A stretch of DNA of 64,000 nucleotides from Rhizobacter sp. (GCA_019635355.1 JAHBZQ010000001.1:2604001-2668000), one strand, 5' to 3'. Numbered from the stretch's first letter, positions 9,481 through 18,675 are shown. Notes: a model not told the origin generated them from the sequence alone. A program made the numbers and translations.

Positions 9481-12400
9481 ATGCGAGACCGACTCAGCGA
9501 CGCCGTGCAAGGCGCCGTGGGGAGCGTGCTCAGTGGGCTCGATGGCGCACTGAGCTCACTGCTCGCCAGCTGGACGAGCGCGCAGCGCCTCTACAACGTG
9601 GAAGGCGAAGGCCAGCTGAGCGATCTGATGGTCGAGCGCTTCAGCCTGGTCGATGCGATCAGCGAGCCCTTCCAGCTGCAGCTGCACACCCTGTGCGTGC
9701 ACAACCGCATCCGCCTGCAAGGCCTGCTGGGCCAGCGCATCACGCTGCTGGCCACCCTGGCCGACGGCACCCGCCACCGCCGCAGCGGCCTCGTCTTCGA
9801 AGCGCGTGACGGCGGCGCCGATGGCGGCCTCGTGCGTCACCAGTTGCTCATCCAACCCTGGATCGCCCTGCTCGGCCACACCCGCACGAGCCGCGTGTGG
9901 CAAGACAAGACCCTCGTCCAGATCCTCGACGACGTGCTCGGCGCCGAGGCCTACCAGGCCCATGCCGCGTGGCGCTGGGGCGAGACCGGTGCCGACGGCG
10001 AGACCGAAGACCTCGCCGCCTTCCTCGCCCGCGGCCCCAACGGCGGTGTGCGTTCCTATTGCGTGCAGTACCGCGAGAGCGACTTGAGCTTCCTGCAACG
10101 CCTGCTCGCCGAAGAAGGCCTGGGCTGGCGAGTCGAAGAAGCCGACGACGCACCCAGCGGCCACCGTGTCGTCTTCTTCGCCGACAGCGCGCGCTGGCCC
10201 GAGAACGCCACCTCCAAGAGCGCAGTGGGTGGCTCAGGCCCTTCGACGGGGCTCAGGACAGGCATCCGCTTCCACCGTTCATCCGCGGCCGAAGAACAAG
10301 ACGCCATCCAGAGCTTCGGCGGCTGGCGCCAGCTGAGCCCTGCGGCCAGCGCCGTGCTCCAGTGGGACTACCAGGCCAAGCGCGCCATCGCCGCCGAAGC
10401 GCCCACCGCCTACGACTACACCAGCGAGTCGATGCGCGACATGGCCGCCTGGCTGCAGCACTACGACCCGAGCGGCGCCACCGCCGATGTGGGGACGTGC
10501 AGCAGCGCCGAGCTGCAACACCGCGCCACCTGCCGCCAGCAGGCCTTCGAGGCGCGCCACAAGACCTGGCTCGGCCGCAGCACCGTGCGCAGCCTGCGCG
10601 CCGGCGAGCACTTCGCGCTGACCCAGAGCACGCTCGACGCGCTCTCCGAGCTGCAAGGCGAGGCCGACCGCGAGTTCTGCGTGCACAGCGTGCACGGCCT
10701 CGGGGTCAACAACCTGCCCAAGGAGCTGGGCAAGCGCCTGATGCGCAAGCCCGCGGCCGACCCGTTCGCCGAGCTCGACGACACGCCTTCCGACGCACTG
10801 CTCGACACCCTGGCGCACGACCCGCTGCTGAGTGAGCAGGCCGCCGAGCTCGGCTACGCCAACCGCTTCGAAGCGCTGCGCCGGCTGATCCCCTGGCGCC
10901 CGCTGCCGCCTACGGCGCCCACTGCCCTCGGGGCGCAGACCGCCATCGTGGTCGGCCCGGACGGCAGCACCAGCCCCAACGGGGCGGATGAGCTCTACAC
11001 CGATGCGCTCGGCCGCATCCGGGTGCAGTTCCACTGGCAGGCCGCCCCGGGCGCCGATGGCCGGGCCGACAACCGCAGCAGCTGCTGGGTGCGCGTCGCC
11101 CAACGTTGGGCCGGGGCCGGCATGGGCTGGCAACACATCCCGCGCATCGGGCAGGAGGTGCTGCTCGACTTCATCGAGGGCGACATCGAGCGGCCCATCG
11201 TGCTGGGCAGCCTGTACAACGGCCGGGGTGAAGCGGGCCTGCCCCCGACCCCAGGTGGCGCTGCCGCCGAGGCGGATACGAGCGCCTACAAGAGCAGCCA
11301 CAACCACTCCCCGAGTGCTCAGGGCAACCTCGTCGCAGGCGGCGCAGGAGGCCACAGTCCGGCCTGGCACGGCGGTGCCCCCGGCACGGCCACGAAGAAC
11401 GCTGCGGCCCAGAACAACGCCGCAGCGCTCAGCGGCGTCAAGAGCAAGGAGTTCGGCGGCGAGGGCTTCAACCAGCTGGTGTTCGACGACACGCCGGGGC
11501 AACTGCGGGTGCAACTGGCCACCACGCAGCATGCGACGCAGCTCAACCTGGGGCACCTGATCCACCAGGCCGACAACCACCGGGGCCACTACCGCGGGCT
11601 CGGCTTCGAGTTGCGCACCGATGCGTATGGCGCCGTGCGGGCCAGCAATGGGCTCTTGATCACGAGCTTCGCCACCCGCGAGGCCGACCCGGCCGGGGAC
11701 AACGCCGCGGGCATGGCCTTGCTCAAGCAGGCGGCGACGCTGGCCGACAGCTTCAGCCAGGCGGCGAAGACGCACCAGGCCACGGCGCTGGCAAGCGCCA
11801 TCGGCACGCTCAAGGCCAATCAGAGCAGCCTCTCCGACACGCTGGCACCGATGAAGGCGCTGCACCAGGCGGCCAGTGGGATGGTGAGCAACGCCTCGCT
11901 CGATGCGGCGATCACCGACGCGGGCCAGAAGCGCACGCAGGCGAGCAACGGCAAGCTGCCACACAGCACCGACCCGATCGTCGCCATCACGGCGAAGGCG
12001 GGCCTGGCGACGGTGGCTGGGCAAGACATCCAGATCGCCAGCGGCGAGGCCATCAGCTGGCAGGCGGGGCAGGACGTGCAGCTGGCAGGCGGTGAGCAAC
12101 TGCGCCTGCACACGGGGCAGAGCATCGGCATCCTCGCCGGTGCGGTTCAGGCGGGCCAGGGCGCCAAGGGCACGGGGCTCACGATGATCGCGGGCCAGGG
12201 GCCGGTGCAGATGCAGGCACAGGCCGATCAGGCAGAAGTGGCGGCGAAGAAGCTCGTCAACGTGCAGAGCGCCAATGCGCACATCGATTGGGCGGCGGCG
12301 AAGAAGATCACGCTGACCACCTCGGGGGGCGCGCAGATCGTCATCGGCTCGGAGGGCGTCACGGTGCAGTGCCCGGGGAAGATCACGGTCAAGGCGGCGA

Positions 12401-12519
12401 CGAAGTCGTTCGTTGGTGGCGGAAGTGACAGCTATCCACTGCCGACACTGCCTGGTAGCTTGTGTATTTCGTGCCTTCTGGCAGCAGCGAAGTACGGTTC
12501 CCCGTTTGCGTTGAAATGA
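9481..12519 (+). CDS. vgrG: Type VI secretion spike protein VgrG
   Basis: VgrG of 1012 residues, the trimeric needle tip of the type VI secretion system that carries cargo effectors. Order of parts: gp27-like N-terminal region from about residue 30 ('LYNVEGEGQLSDLMVERFSLV'), gp5-like OB-fold base ('RIRVQFHWQ...SCWVRVAQRWAG') near 515-545, a linker rich in Ala and Gly, then the DUF2345 beta-spike near 830-985. The C-terminus 'KSFVGGGSDSYPLP' plus a short Cys-containing tail is usual for DUF2345 VgrGs, so there is no large fused toxin. The ATG at 9481 is preferred to an in-frame GTG at 9409 because MRDRLSDAV is more typical. Residues near 250-265 are encoded by part of a dispersed repeat (10231-10263). 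Confidence 0.93.
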   Translation: MRDRLSDAVQGAVGSVLSGLDGALSSLLASWTSAQRLYNVEGEGQLSDLMVERFSLVDAISEPFQLQLHTLCVHNRIRLQGLLGQRITLLATLADGTRHRRSGLVFEARDGGADGGLVRHQLLIQPWIALLGHTRTSRVWQDKTLVQILDDVLGAEAYQAHAAWRWGETGADGETEDLAAFLARGPNGGVRSYCVQYRESDLSFLQRLLAEEGLGWRVEEADDAPSGHRVVFFADSARWPENATSKSAVGGSGPSTGLRTGIRFHRSSAAEEQDAIQSFGGWRQLSPAASAVLQWDYQAKRAIAAEAPTAYDYTSESMRDMAAWLQHYDPSGATADVGTCSSAELQHRATCRQQAFEARHKTWLGRSTVRSLRAGEHFALTQSTLDALSELQGEADREFCVHSVHGLGVNNLPKELGKRLMRKPAADPFAELDDTPSDALLDTLAHDPLLSEQAAELGYANRFEALRRLIPWRPLPPTAPTALGAQTAIVVGPDGSTSPNGADELYTDALGRIRVQFHWQAAPGADGRADNRSSCWVRVAQRWAGAGMGWQHIPRIGQEVLLDFIEGDIERPIVLGSLYNGRGEAGLPPTPGGAAAEADTSAYKSSHNHSPSAQGNLVAGGAGGHSPAWHGGAPGTATKNAAAQNNAAALSGVKSKEFGGEGFNQLVFDDTPGQLRVQLATTQHATQLNLGHLIHQADNHRGHYRGLGFELRTDAYGAVRASNGLLITSFATREADPAGDNAAGMALLKQAATLADSFSQAAKTHQATALASAIGTLKANQSSLSDTLAPMKALHQAASGMVSNASLDAAITDAGQKRTQASNGKLPHSTDPIVAITAKAGLATVAGQDIQIASGEAISWQAGQDVQLAGGEQLRLHTGQSIGILAGAVQAGQGAKGTGLTMIAGQGPVQMQAQADQAEVAAKKLVNVQSANAHIDWAAAKKITLTTSGGAQIVIGSEGVTVQCPGKITVKAATKSFVGGGSDSYPLPTLPGSLCISCLLAAAKYGSPFALK
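10231..10263 (+). repeat. Fragment of dispersed repeat inside vgrG
   Basis: GGCTCAGG followed by CCCTTCGACGGGGCTCAGGA and CAGGC forms a unit that recurs, on the opposite strand and identical over about 24 bases, in the intergenic repeat at 33498-33585. Here it is translated in frame as a short Gly/Ser/Thr-rich stretch in the N-terminal third of VgrG. Confidence 0.65.
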
Positions 12520-12526
12520 CCACGTC

Positions 12527-13390
12527 ATGTCGCCAGCCGCCACGACGCTTGCCGCAGCACTCGATTCGATGTCAGAGGGAGCAGTCGCCTATGCTCTCAT
12601 TGACCCCGCTTTGTGCGCAGAAACACTCGACCACCGAGACACCCAAGGTGTGCGGCACCCGCTTGAAGTCCAGGGGGTGAGCACCCCCGACGAAGCGGCA
12701 AGTGTCGCGATTCCGTTTCTGGTGGCGTTGAGCGATGAGGCGAGCAAGTTGCGGAGCCAGCTGGCCACATTCGAGCGCTGGGCGCTTGAATTTCATGCCG
12801 TAAGTTGGCTAGCCTCAAGCATTCCCGTTGATGCATTGGCCGCTGCTCTCGGTCGGCGACTTGATGTAGTCCTGGGAGACGAGCTGCCCGCACTTCTACG
12901 TATCAGTGACACACGGATCTTGCCCGCCGTGCACGCCGTACTCACTGAAAGCGACCGCGAACGATTCTTTGCCCTCGCATCGCACTGGTGGTACTACAAC
13001 CGCGAAGGAGCATTGCGGGTCATCACCACCGCGGCAAATGACGAGGAGGCGTGGCCAACACCCTGGCAGATTGCGCCTCAGCAAGAGTCAGCGTTGCTGC
13101 TCGCAGCAGAGCCCGATACCGTTCTGGCTTTGCTGCGTGAGCAGGCACCAGTCGAGCTGAGCGCCGTACATCGAGACAAGAGGCATGGCTTTGTGGTGGA
13201 ACAGATGGAACTTGCCCGCCAATGGGGCATTGAGAGCACTCAGCAACAAATGCTTTTTTGCGCCATCGCGCTCAATCTTGGCGCTGAATTCAGCCAACAG
13301 CCCACATGGGAGACAGCACTGGCCAAAGTGAAATCCGGCGCCCTCACCTTGACCCAGGCATTGGCACTGGTCGAACAAGGTGCGCCATGA
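12527..13390 (+). CDS. DUF4123-domain T6SS effector chaperone (Tap/Tec type)
   Basis: Protein of 287 residues whose first ~140 residues resemble DUF4123: 'AYALIDPAL' at the start, 'PFLVALSDEA' in the middle, then a pattern of hydrophobic strands around 'LPALLRISDTRILPAVHAVLTESDRERFF'. DUF4123 proteins (Tap-1/TEC) load a cognate effector onto the VgrG encoded next to them. The position seven bases after vgrG and upstream of a DUF2235 protein fits that role for the effector at 13978. No signal peptide or membrane segment is visible. Base composition is lower in GC than in neighbouring chromosomal genes. Confidence 0.82.
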   Translation: MSPAATTLAAALDSMSEGAVAYALIDPALCAETLDHRDTQGVRHPLEVQGVSTPDEAASVAIPFLVALSDEASKLRSQLATFERWALEFHAVSWLASSIPVDALAAALGRRLDVVLGDELPALLRISDTRILPAVHAVLTESDRERFFALASHWWYYNREGALRVITTAANDEEAWPTPWQIAPQQESALLLAAEPDTVLALLREQAPVELSAVHRDKRHGFVVEQMELARQWGIESTQQQMLFCAIALNLGAEFSQQPTWETALAKVKSGALTLTQALALVEQGAP

Positions 13391-13420
13391 GGCGCCAAGA
13401 AATTCCAAAGGCTCCAACAA

Positions 13421-13981
13421 ATGAATGAAGATGTCGCTCGCTTATCACGGCAAAAGATTTGGGCTGCGTTGGCGCTTTCGCTGATGCTGCTCGGCGGATG
13501 CGACGCCGCTCAGCCCGATGCACCCAAGCAAGGTGAGCGTCAAAGCCACGCTCTCACGATTTACGGCTACAACTACACCAATCGGTACATTGACCAGTTC
13601 TACGTCGATGGGCAAGGCGGAGGGAACCTCGACGTGAGCACGCCAACCTCAGGCGGCGGCGGCCGCGTTTGTTGCATCAGCTGGCGCGACGGGACACCGC
13701 TACCGCAAAAAGTCAAAGTGCGGTGGATGAATGCCGCCTGCAAACGGTGGGTGACGAACTCAAGCGGTGAGAGTCGACAAGTACCCGTCCCGCAATTTGT
13801 AGAAACGGAAGCTGCCCTGCAAGGGCCAGTACCGGCAAACCCTCGGTACTTTGAAGTCCACATTTATCCAGATGAGCATATCGAAGTAGCCATTACTGCA
13901 ATGCCATCCGAGCCACGCCTCAAGCTCAGTGAAGCACGGGAAGTTCGAGGTTACCCAGAGTGCAAGGAGGGAGTGAAATGA
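13421..13981 (+). CDS. DUF3304 lipoprotein, probable T6SS immunity protein
   Basis: Protein of 186 residues with an N-terminal membrane-targeting stretch ending in a lipobox (LLGGC, Cys near residue 27), predicting an envelope-anchored lipoprotein. The mature part has the DUF3304 pattern: 'IYGYNYTNRYIDQFYVDG', then a Gly-rich 'GGGGRVCCISW' and 'VRWMNAACKRW'. DUF3304 genes are commonly found beside T6SS lipase effectors. Here the stop overlaps the start of the DUF2235 effector gene (ATGA), so it is the natural candidate for periplasmic immunity (Tli). That role is inferred from location and lipidation. Confidence 0.75.
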   Translation: MNEDVARLSRQKIWAALALSLMLLGGCDAAQPDAPKQGERQSHALTIYGYNYTNRYIDQFYVDGQGGGNLDVSTPTSGGGGRVCCISWRDGTPLPQKVKVRWMNAACKRWVTNSSGESRQVPVPQFVETEAALQGPVPANPRYFEVHIYPDEHIEVAITAMPSEPRLKLSEAREVRGYPECKEGVK

Positions 13982-16041
13982 GCGAGGAGAAAGCCAAGCT
14001 GCAAGGTAAGGGGCAGTCAGCTTTTGTATTCAACTCGTCGCCAGCGTGCACAGGCGAAGGCAGCATTGTTGACCCTGTGCCTCGTGCCTCGAGCAGGCCA
14101 ACGCTCGGCAAAAGGATAGCGGGTATGGACGCCGCCACCGCGAATCGCCTGCCAGCCTACTCCTGCAAACAGTGTCTGAAAATCAGCCTGTTCTTTGACG
14201 GCACTGGAAATAATCTCAAGGCCGATCTGCACACACTCGAACATAGCAATGTTGCTCGCATGTACCGTGCGCACGTGCCAGAGACTCCGAGTGAAGGCAT
14301 TTTCCGAATCTACGTTCCAGGCATCGGCACGTTGTTTCCCGAAATCGGCGACCGTGGGAAGGGCATCATCATCGACACCCACAATGCAATGGGTGCGGTG
14401 GGCCAAGCGCGGCTCGACTGGGCTTTGAAGGAAGTTCAGCAAATCATCGCGCAAGCCGAAGCACGCGCCACAAACCCCACCAACAAGATCGTCAGCATTA
14501 CGTTCGCCATTTTTGGTTTTTCTCGCGGAGCCACCTTGGCGCGTGCATTTGTGCGAGACCTGTTGAAACTCGACGGTGGCAAAGTCATTGGCCCAGCAGG
14601 TGCCTTGCGCTGGAAGCAAGGGAACTACCCCGTTGAGCTTTCATTCCTGGGGCTGTGGGACACGGTGGCATCCGTGGGTGTACCCATTGGGGCAAACAAC
14701 GTAGCACCGGTACGTCGCGAGCGGGCTGGCTGGGGCAATGCCGCTCGCAGCGCTCTCTTCGGTCCGGCGGTACCGACCCTGCGGGCAAAGGACTTGGCAT
14801 TTGGCGCCCCTGGCGCCGATCCCCTGAGCGGCCCTGCCAACGGCCACAACAGCTGGGCAGACAACCTGCATATTCCTGACGCCGTGACCACGTGTGTTCA
14901 CATGATGGCTGCGCACGAGATTCGCAATTCCTTCCCGGTAGACAGCGTCGCTGTGAAGTCGATCAAACCTAGCAATTGCAAGGAATTTGTCTATCCCGGT
15001 GTTCATTCCAACGTGGGTGGCGGATATCGACCCGGCGAAGGAGGCAAGGGGAAGGCTACCCCCGCCGACTCAGAGGCGCCCGACGCGGACAAGCTTCTGA
15101 GCTTGATTCCACTCAGAGCCATGTATGACGAGGCGTTGCTTGCAGGTGTGCCATTGCGCAAGATGGGATCTAAGCAGTGGCAGGATTTCAATGAAAGTGA
15201 CTTCTACGCATCTCCCAAAATGCTGGCCGATTTCGACCATTACATGGATCAAGTAGGCCGAAGCGGTTGCACGCTGGGTGCAGCATTTTTGGCACACACC
15301 CGGCTGTACCTGGCGTGGCGCTTTCACCGAATCCGCGAAAAGCTGGCCGTGCGCCCCGATTTGCAAGAGCCCGGGCCCAAGAACAAGACCCGCGACGAGC
15401 TCGGCATCGAGGCCAACGAAATGGTGTGGGCCGAAGACCAGAGAAGGCTCGACGATGAAATGACGACGTTAAAGGCGCAGCAGCAAAAACTCGAGCAAGG
15501 CCGCATGAGCGAGCAGTTGGCGCTGTCGCGCGGCGGCAAGAGCATTGATCCCAAGACCATGCTGCCAACGCCAGAAGGGCAGCGCATGGCCGCTGAAATC
15601 AATGCAAAGTACGACCCGCAAATTGCCCGAATCAAGACGCAACTGGCGGAGCTGCAAGCTCGAAAAGAGACCTTGCCCAGCCAAGGCTCACTGGTCAAAC
15701 AATTGGCCGAGTACGACGCAGCGCTGCTTGATGACGTGAACGCCATCTTGAAGGAGATCCACGACAAGCCCAAGCTGCGTGCCCAGCTGCGACCGCACTA
15801 CCGCGGCCTGGTGGAGACCTACGAAAACGAATTCGTTTACAAGAGAGGCCTCGACAAAAACAAAGAGAGCGATCGGAAGATCATCGATTTCTTCGACAAC
15901 TATGTCCACGATTCGCTGTCCGACTTCGGGCTGGACTCGACCCTGCCTAGCGACCCACGTGTTGTTTACGCCGGCGGCAGCTTCAAGACCAAGTACGCGG
16001 CTGTCACACCGACGGAAATGCCGGACACGATGACCGCGTAG
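13978..16041 (+). CDS. DUF2235 phospholipase-like T6SS effector (Tle1 type)
   Basis: Protein of 687 residues with a DUF2235 alpha/beta-hydrolase domain. 'LFFDGTGNN' lies near residue 71, the nucleophile elbow GFSRG near 179-183, an Asp in 'LGLWDTVASVG' near 225, and the His of 'YPGVHSNVGGGYRPG' near 340. This matches the Tle1 class of T6SS phospholipases. The C-terminal ~200 residues contain charged coiled-coil stretches ('LKAQQQKLEQ', 'IKTQLAELQARKE') of unknown role. There is no signal peptide, as expected for VgrG-delivered cargo. ATG at 13978 overlaps the upstream stop and follows AAGGAGGG; a GTG at 13960 is less likely. Lipase activity is inferred from the family. Confidence 0.82.
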   Translation: MSEEKAKLQGKGQSAFVFNSSPACTGEGSIVDPVPRASSRPTLGKRIAGMDAATANRLPAYSCKQCLKISLFFDGTGNNLKADLHTLEHSNVARMYRAHVPETPSEGIFRIYVPGIGTLFPEIGDRGKGIIIDTHNAMGAVGQARLDWALKEVQQIIAQAEARATNPTNKIVSITFAIFGFSRGATLARAFVRDLLKLDGGKVIGPAGALRWKQGNYPVELSFLGLWDTVASVGVPIGANNVAPVRRERAGWGNAARSALFGPAVPTLRAKDLAFGAPGADPLSGPANGHNSWADNLHIPDAVTTCVHMMAAHEIRNSFPVDSVAVKSIKPSNCKEFVYPGVHSNVGGGYRPGEGGKGKATPADSEAPDADKLLSLIPLRAMYDEALLAGVPLRKMGSKQWQDFNESDFYASPKMLADFDHYMDQVGRSGCTLGAAFLAHTRLYLAWRFHRIREKLAVRPDLQEPGPKNKTRDELGIEANEMVWAEDQRRLDDEMTTLKAQQQKLEQGRMSEQLALSRGGKSIDPKTMLPTPEGQRMAAEINAKYDPQIARIKTQLAELQARKETLPSQGSLVKQLAEYDAALLDDVNAILKEIHDKPKLRAQLRPHYRGLVETYENEFVYKRGLDKNKESDRKIIDFFDNYVHDSLSDFGLDSTLPSDPRVVYAGGSFKTKYAAVTPTEMPDTMTA

Positions 16042-16115
16042 CAACCAAAGAAACAAGCTCGTCCGATTTTTGAAACAACGCTGAATCACGCCTCTAACAC
16101 CATATGGTCTCCCTC

Positions 16116-16130
16116 GAGGGCCTCGCCCTC
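16116..16130 (+). other. Small hairpin in the leader of the globin gene
   Basis: GAGGGC and GCCCTC arms with a three-base loop end four bases before the AGGAG ribosome site of the globin gene. The palindrome ACCATATGGT lies just upstream at about 16099-16108. Either could be a regulatory site, or chance in GC-rich DNA. Confidence 0.3.
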
Positions 16131-16145
16131 AAATCAGGAGACCCC

Positions 16146-16574
16146 ATGACCCCCGCCCAGATCGGCCACATCCGCCGCAGCTTCTCCCTCGTCGAACCCA
16201 TCGCCCAACAAGCCGCCGCGCTCTTCTACGACAACCTCTTCACCGCCGACCCGAACTTGCGTCGTCTGTTCCAAGGCAACATGGCCCAGCAGGGCGCACG
16301 GCTGATGAACATGATCGCAACCGCGGTCGATTTGCTGGAAGAACCCGACGCGCTCTTGCCTGCGTTGCGCAAGCTGGGGTCGCGCCATGTGAACTACGGT
16401 GTGCGCGACGAGCACTACGCAACCGTCGGGGCAGCACTGCTGAAGACGCTGAAACAGGGCCTTGGCGAGGCCTACACCGATGAAGTGCACACATCGTGGG
16501 TGGCGCTGTATGGCGTGGTGAGCAGCACCATGATCGAAGCGGCTCGCAATGCGCCTGCTGCTCAGGCGGCCTGA
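16146..16574 (+). CDS. Single-domain bacterial haemoglobin (globin)
   Basis: Globin of 142 residues resembling Vitreoscilla haemoglobin and the haem domain of flavohaemoglobins. The conserved 'LFYDNLF' (Tyr28, probable B10), Phe42 in 'LRRLF' (CD1) and the proximal His81 in 'GSRHVNYGVRDEHY' are present. There is no FAD/NAD reductase domain, so electrons must come from another protein. Likely roles are oxygen or nitric-oxide handling. The ATG at 16146 is chosen for the AGGAG at 16134 and because the globin fold starts immediately; an in-frame ATG at 16104 would add 14 atypical residues. It converges with the histidine kinase gene. Confidence 0.88.
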   Translation: MTPAQIGHIRRSFSLVEPIAQQAAALFYDNLFTADPNLRRLFQGNMAQQGARLMNMIATAVDLLEEPDALLPALRKLGSRHVNYGVRDEHYATVGAALLKTLKQGLGEAYTDEVHTSWVALYGVVSSTMIEAARNAPAAQAA

Positions 16575-16595
16575 GCGGGCAACCAGCGCCAGCCT

Positions 16596-18587
16596 CTACT
16601 CCACCAGCCTGGCCACAGCGGCCAGCAAATCACCCTTGGAGAAAGGCTTGTCCAGGCCCGCACAACGGGCATTGCGCAAGAACTCCCGCGCACCGGGCGA
16701 CAAGGTGTCGCCCGTCACGAACAGCATGCGGCGTGACAACTTCGGGTGATGCTGGTCGATCTCGCGCCACAAGGTGGCGCCATCCATGTCGGGCATGCGC
16801 AGGTCGGAGACGATGGCATCGAAGCGCGCGGTTTCGAGCAGCGCCAATGCGACCGCGCCGGACTCGGCGGTGGCCACCTCGTAACCCGCTGCTTCGAGGA
16901 TGTCGCGCATTAACTCGGTGATCTCCGATTCGTCGTCGACCACCAGCACCCGTGTCTGCAGTGCCGCGTCCGTCGCCTGTAGCGGCACGGGCGCCGACTC
17001 CTGCACCGGCTCGCCGCTGATGGGCAGGTTCAAACGGAAGCTCGCGCCTCCGTGATGCGACGTAGGTTCGAGCGTAAGGTCACCGCCGTGGTCGCGCGCG
17101 AGCGAGCGTGACATCGCGAGGCCCAGCCCGGTGCCGATGCCTTCGGGCTTGGTGGTGAAGAACGGCTCGAACAACTTGCCGCGCAACTCGGCCGGCACGC
17201 CGGGCCCGTTGTCGGACACGCGCAGCCACACGCGTGGCTCGCGGTTCTCGCGCCGCGCTTCGACACCCGTTTCCACCAGCACGCGCCGCTCGCCCTCGCA
17301 TGCCGCGAGGGCCTGCTGGGCATTCACGAGCAGGTTCAACACGATCTGGCCGACCTGGTCGCCGTCGGCCTTCACGCTCGGCAACTCGTCGGCCAGTTGC
17401 AGCCGCATCTCCACGCCGTGGCTGCGGTAGCTGTAGTTCAGCATCTCGGCCGCCGCGCGCGTGAGGTCGTTGAGCGACACGTTCTCGCGCGTGGCCGGCT
17501 TGCTGCGCGCCATGTTGAGGAAGGTGCGCACGATGCGGCCGCAGCGCTCGGCGGCTTCGCGGATGCGCTGCACGTCGACCAGCAGCACCGGGTCGTCGCA
17601 CTTCTCTTCGAGCAGGCTCGCGCGGCCCATCACGATGGCGAGCGGGTTGTTCAGCTCGTGGGCCACGCCGGCGAGCAGGCTGCCCATCGCGCTCAGCTTC
17701 TCGCTCTGGCGCAGCGCGTCGCGTTGTCGCTCGATCTGCTGCGCGGCGCTATGCCGCTCGGTCACGTCGACGAGCGAGGCGGTGTAGTAGCCGGTACCGC
17801 CCACGTTCGTGCGCCACAGCACCATCTCGATGGGGAACTCGCTGCCGTCGGCGCGCAGCGCATGCATCTCCATGCGCTTGCCCAGCACACGCGGCGCGCC
17901 GCCTGACTCCATGCGGCGGATGCCGGCCTCGTGCGCGGCACGGTAGCGCTCCGGCATGATCACGTCACTCACCGAGCGCCCCATCACGTCGGCACGTTGC
18001 CGTCCGAACATGGCCTCGGCCGCGGGGTTGAATTCGACGATGTTGCCGTTGCCGTCGGTGGAGATCAGCGCCGCGAGCGCATGGTCGACGATGGCGGCCT
18101 TGAGCGCTTCGCTCGCCTGCAGCTGGCCGATCTGTTCGGCGAGCTCTTCCTCGCGCAGCTTGAGCTCGGTATGGTCGCGGCCGAAGACGATGATGGCCTG
18201 CACGTCTTTGCCGTCGAAGGCAAACGGCACCATCGTCTCTTGCAAGAAACGCCGGCCATGCGTGGGGTACTCCACCCAGCCCTGCCAGCGCAGAGATTCG
18301 CCGCTGAAAAGCCGCTCGGCCCACGGCAGGTAGCCCGAGTACGCCGTTTCGCCGAGGATCGCCGAGAGGTGCTGCCCGATCACCTCTTCCTGCGAGCGAC
18401 CGTAGAACGCCACGGCTTCGCGGTTGGCATAGATGAAACGGTGGTCACGCCCCACCACCGCCACGCGGGCGGTGATGTTGTCGAGCAGGGCGCCCATCAG
18501 TTCGGGCGCCAGAGTCGGGAGCGTGTTGCGCCGCAGGCCCCAATGAGACTGGCCCGTCCAGGCGAACTCCCGCTCCAGCTTTTTCAT
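16596..18587 (-). CDS. Hybrid sensor histidine kinase (PAS-PAS-HisKA-HATPase-REC)
   Basis: Protein of 663 residues without membrane segments. Two PAS domains (about 30-140 and 165-285) are followed by HisKA with the phosphoacceptor His near 310 in 'GVAHELNNPLA', then an HATPase domain with N box 'LNLLVNAQQAL' and G boxes 'DNGPGV' and 'GTGLGLAMS'. A C-terminal receiver domain has its Asp near 594 in 'SDLRMPDMDG'. It is a cytoplasmic kinase sensing an internal or diffusible signal; the PAS ligand is not evident. It lies 88 bases downstream of the OmpR-type regulator gene on the same strand, so the two probably form one signalling pair, with the REC domain as an extra phosphotransfer point. Confidence 0.9.
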   Translation of the reverse strand: MKKLEREFAWTGQSHWGLRRNTLPTLAPELMGALLDNITARVAVVGRDHRFIYANREAVAFYGRSQEEVIGQHLSAILGETAYSGYLPWAERLFSGESLRWQGWVEYPTHGRRFLQETMVPFAFDGKDVQAIIVFGRDHTELKLREEELAEQIGQLQASEALKAAIVDHALAALISTDGNGNIVEFNPAAEAMFGRQRADVMGRSVSDVIMPERYRAAHEAGIRRMESGGAPRVLGKRMEMHALRADGSEFPIEMVLWRTNVGGTGYYTASLVDVTERHSAAQQIERQRDALRQSEKLSAMGSLLAGVAHELNNPLAIVMGRASLLEEKCDDPVLLVDVQRIREAAERCGRIVRTFLNMARSKPATRENVSLNDLTRAAAEMLNYSYRSHGVEMRLQLADELPSVKADGDQVGQIVLNLLVNAQQALAACEGERRVLVETGVEARRENREPRVWLRVSDNGPGVPAELRGKLFEPFFTTKPEGIGTGLGLAMSRSLARDHGGDLTLEPTSHHGGASFRLNLPISGEPVQESAPVPLQATDAALQTRVLVVDDESEITELMRDILEAAGYEVATAESGAVALALLETARFDAIVSDLRMPDMDGATLWREIDQHHPKLSRRMLFVTGDTLSPGAREFLRNARCAGLDKPFSKGDLLAAVARLVE

Positions 18588-18675
18588 GACCGCCCCTCGG
18601 CGAGCGAATACGCCCGCCGATCCCCCGGGGGGATCACGGGCCGGCTCGGGAGCGGCCCAGCGCGCGGCCCGTGCT

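Noticed and set aside
18618..18636. GATCCCCC/GGGGGATC palindrome between the regulator and kinase genes, considered as a terminator
   Set aside because: No T-tract on either strand and short; it is probably chance or a weak structure in GC-rich DNA.
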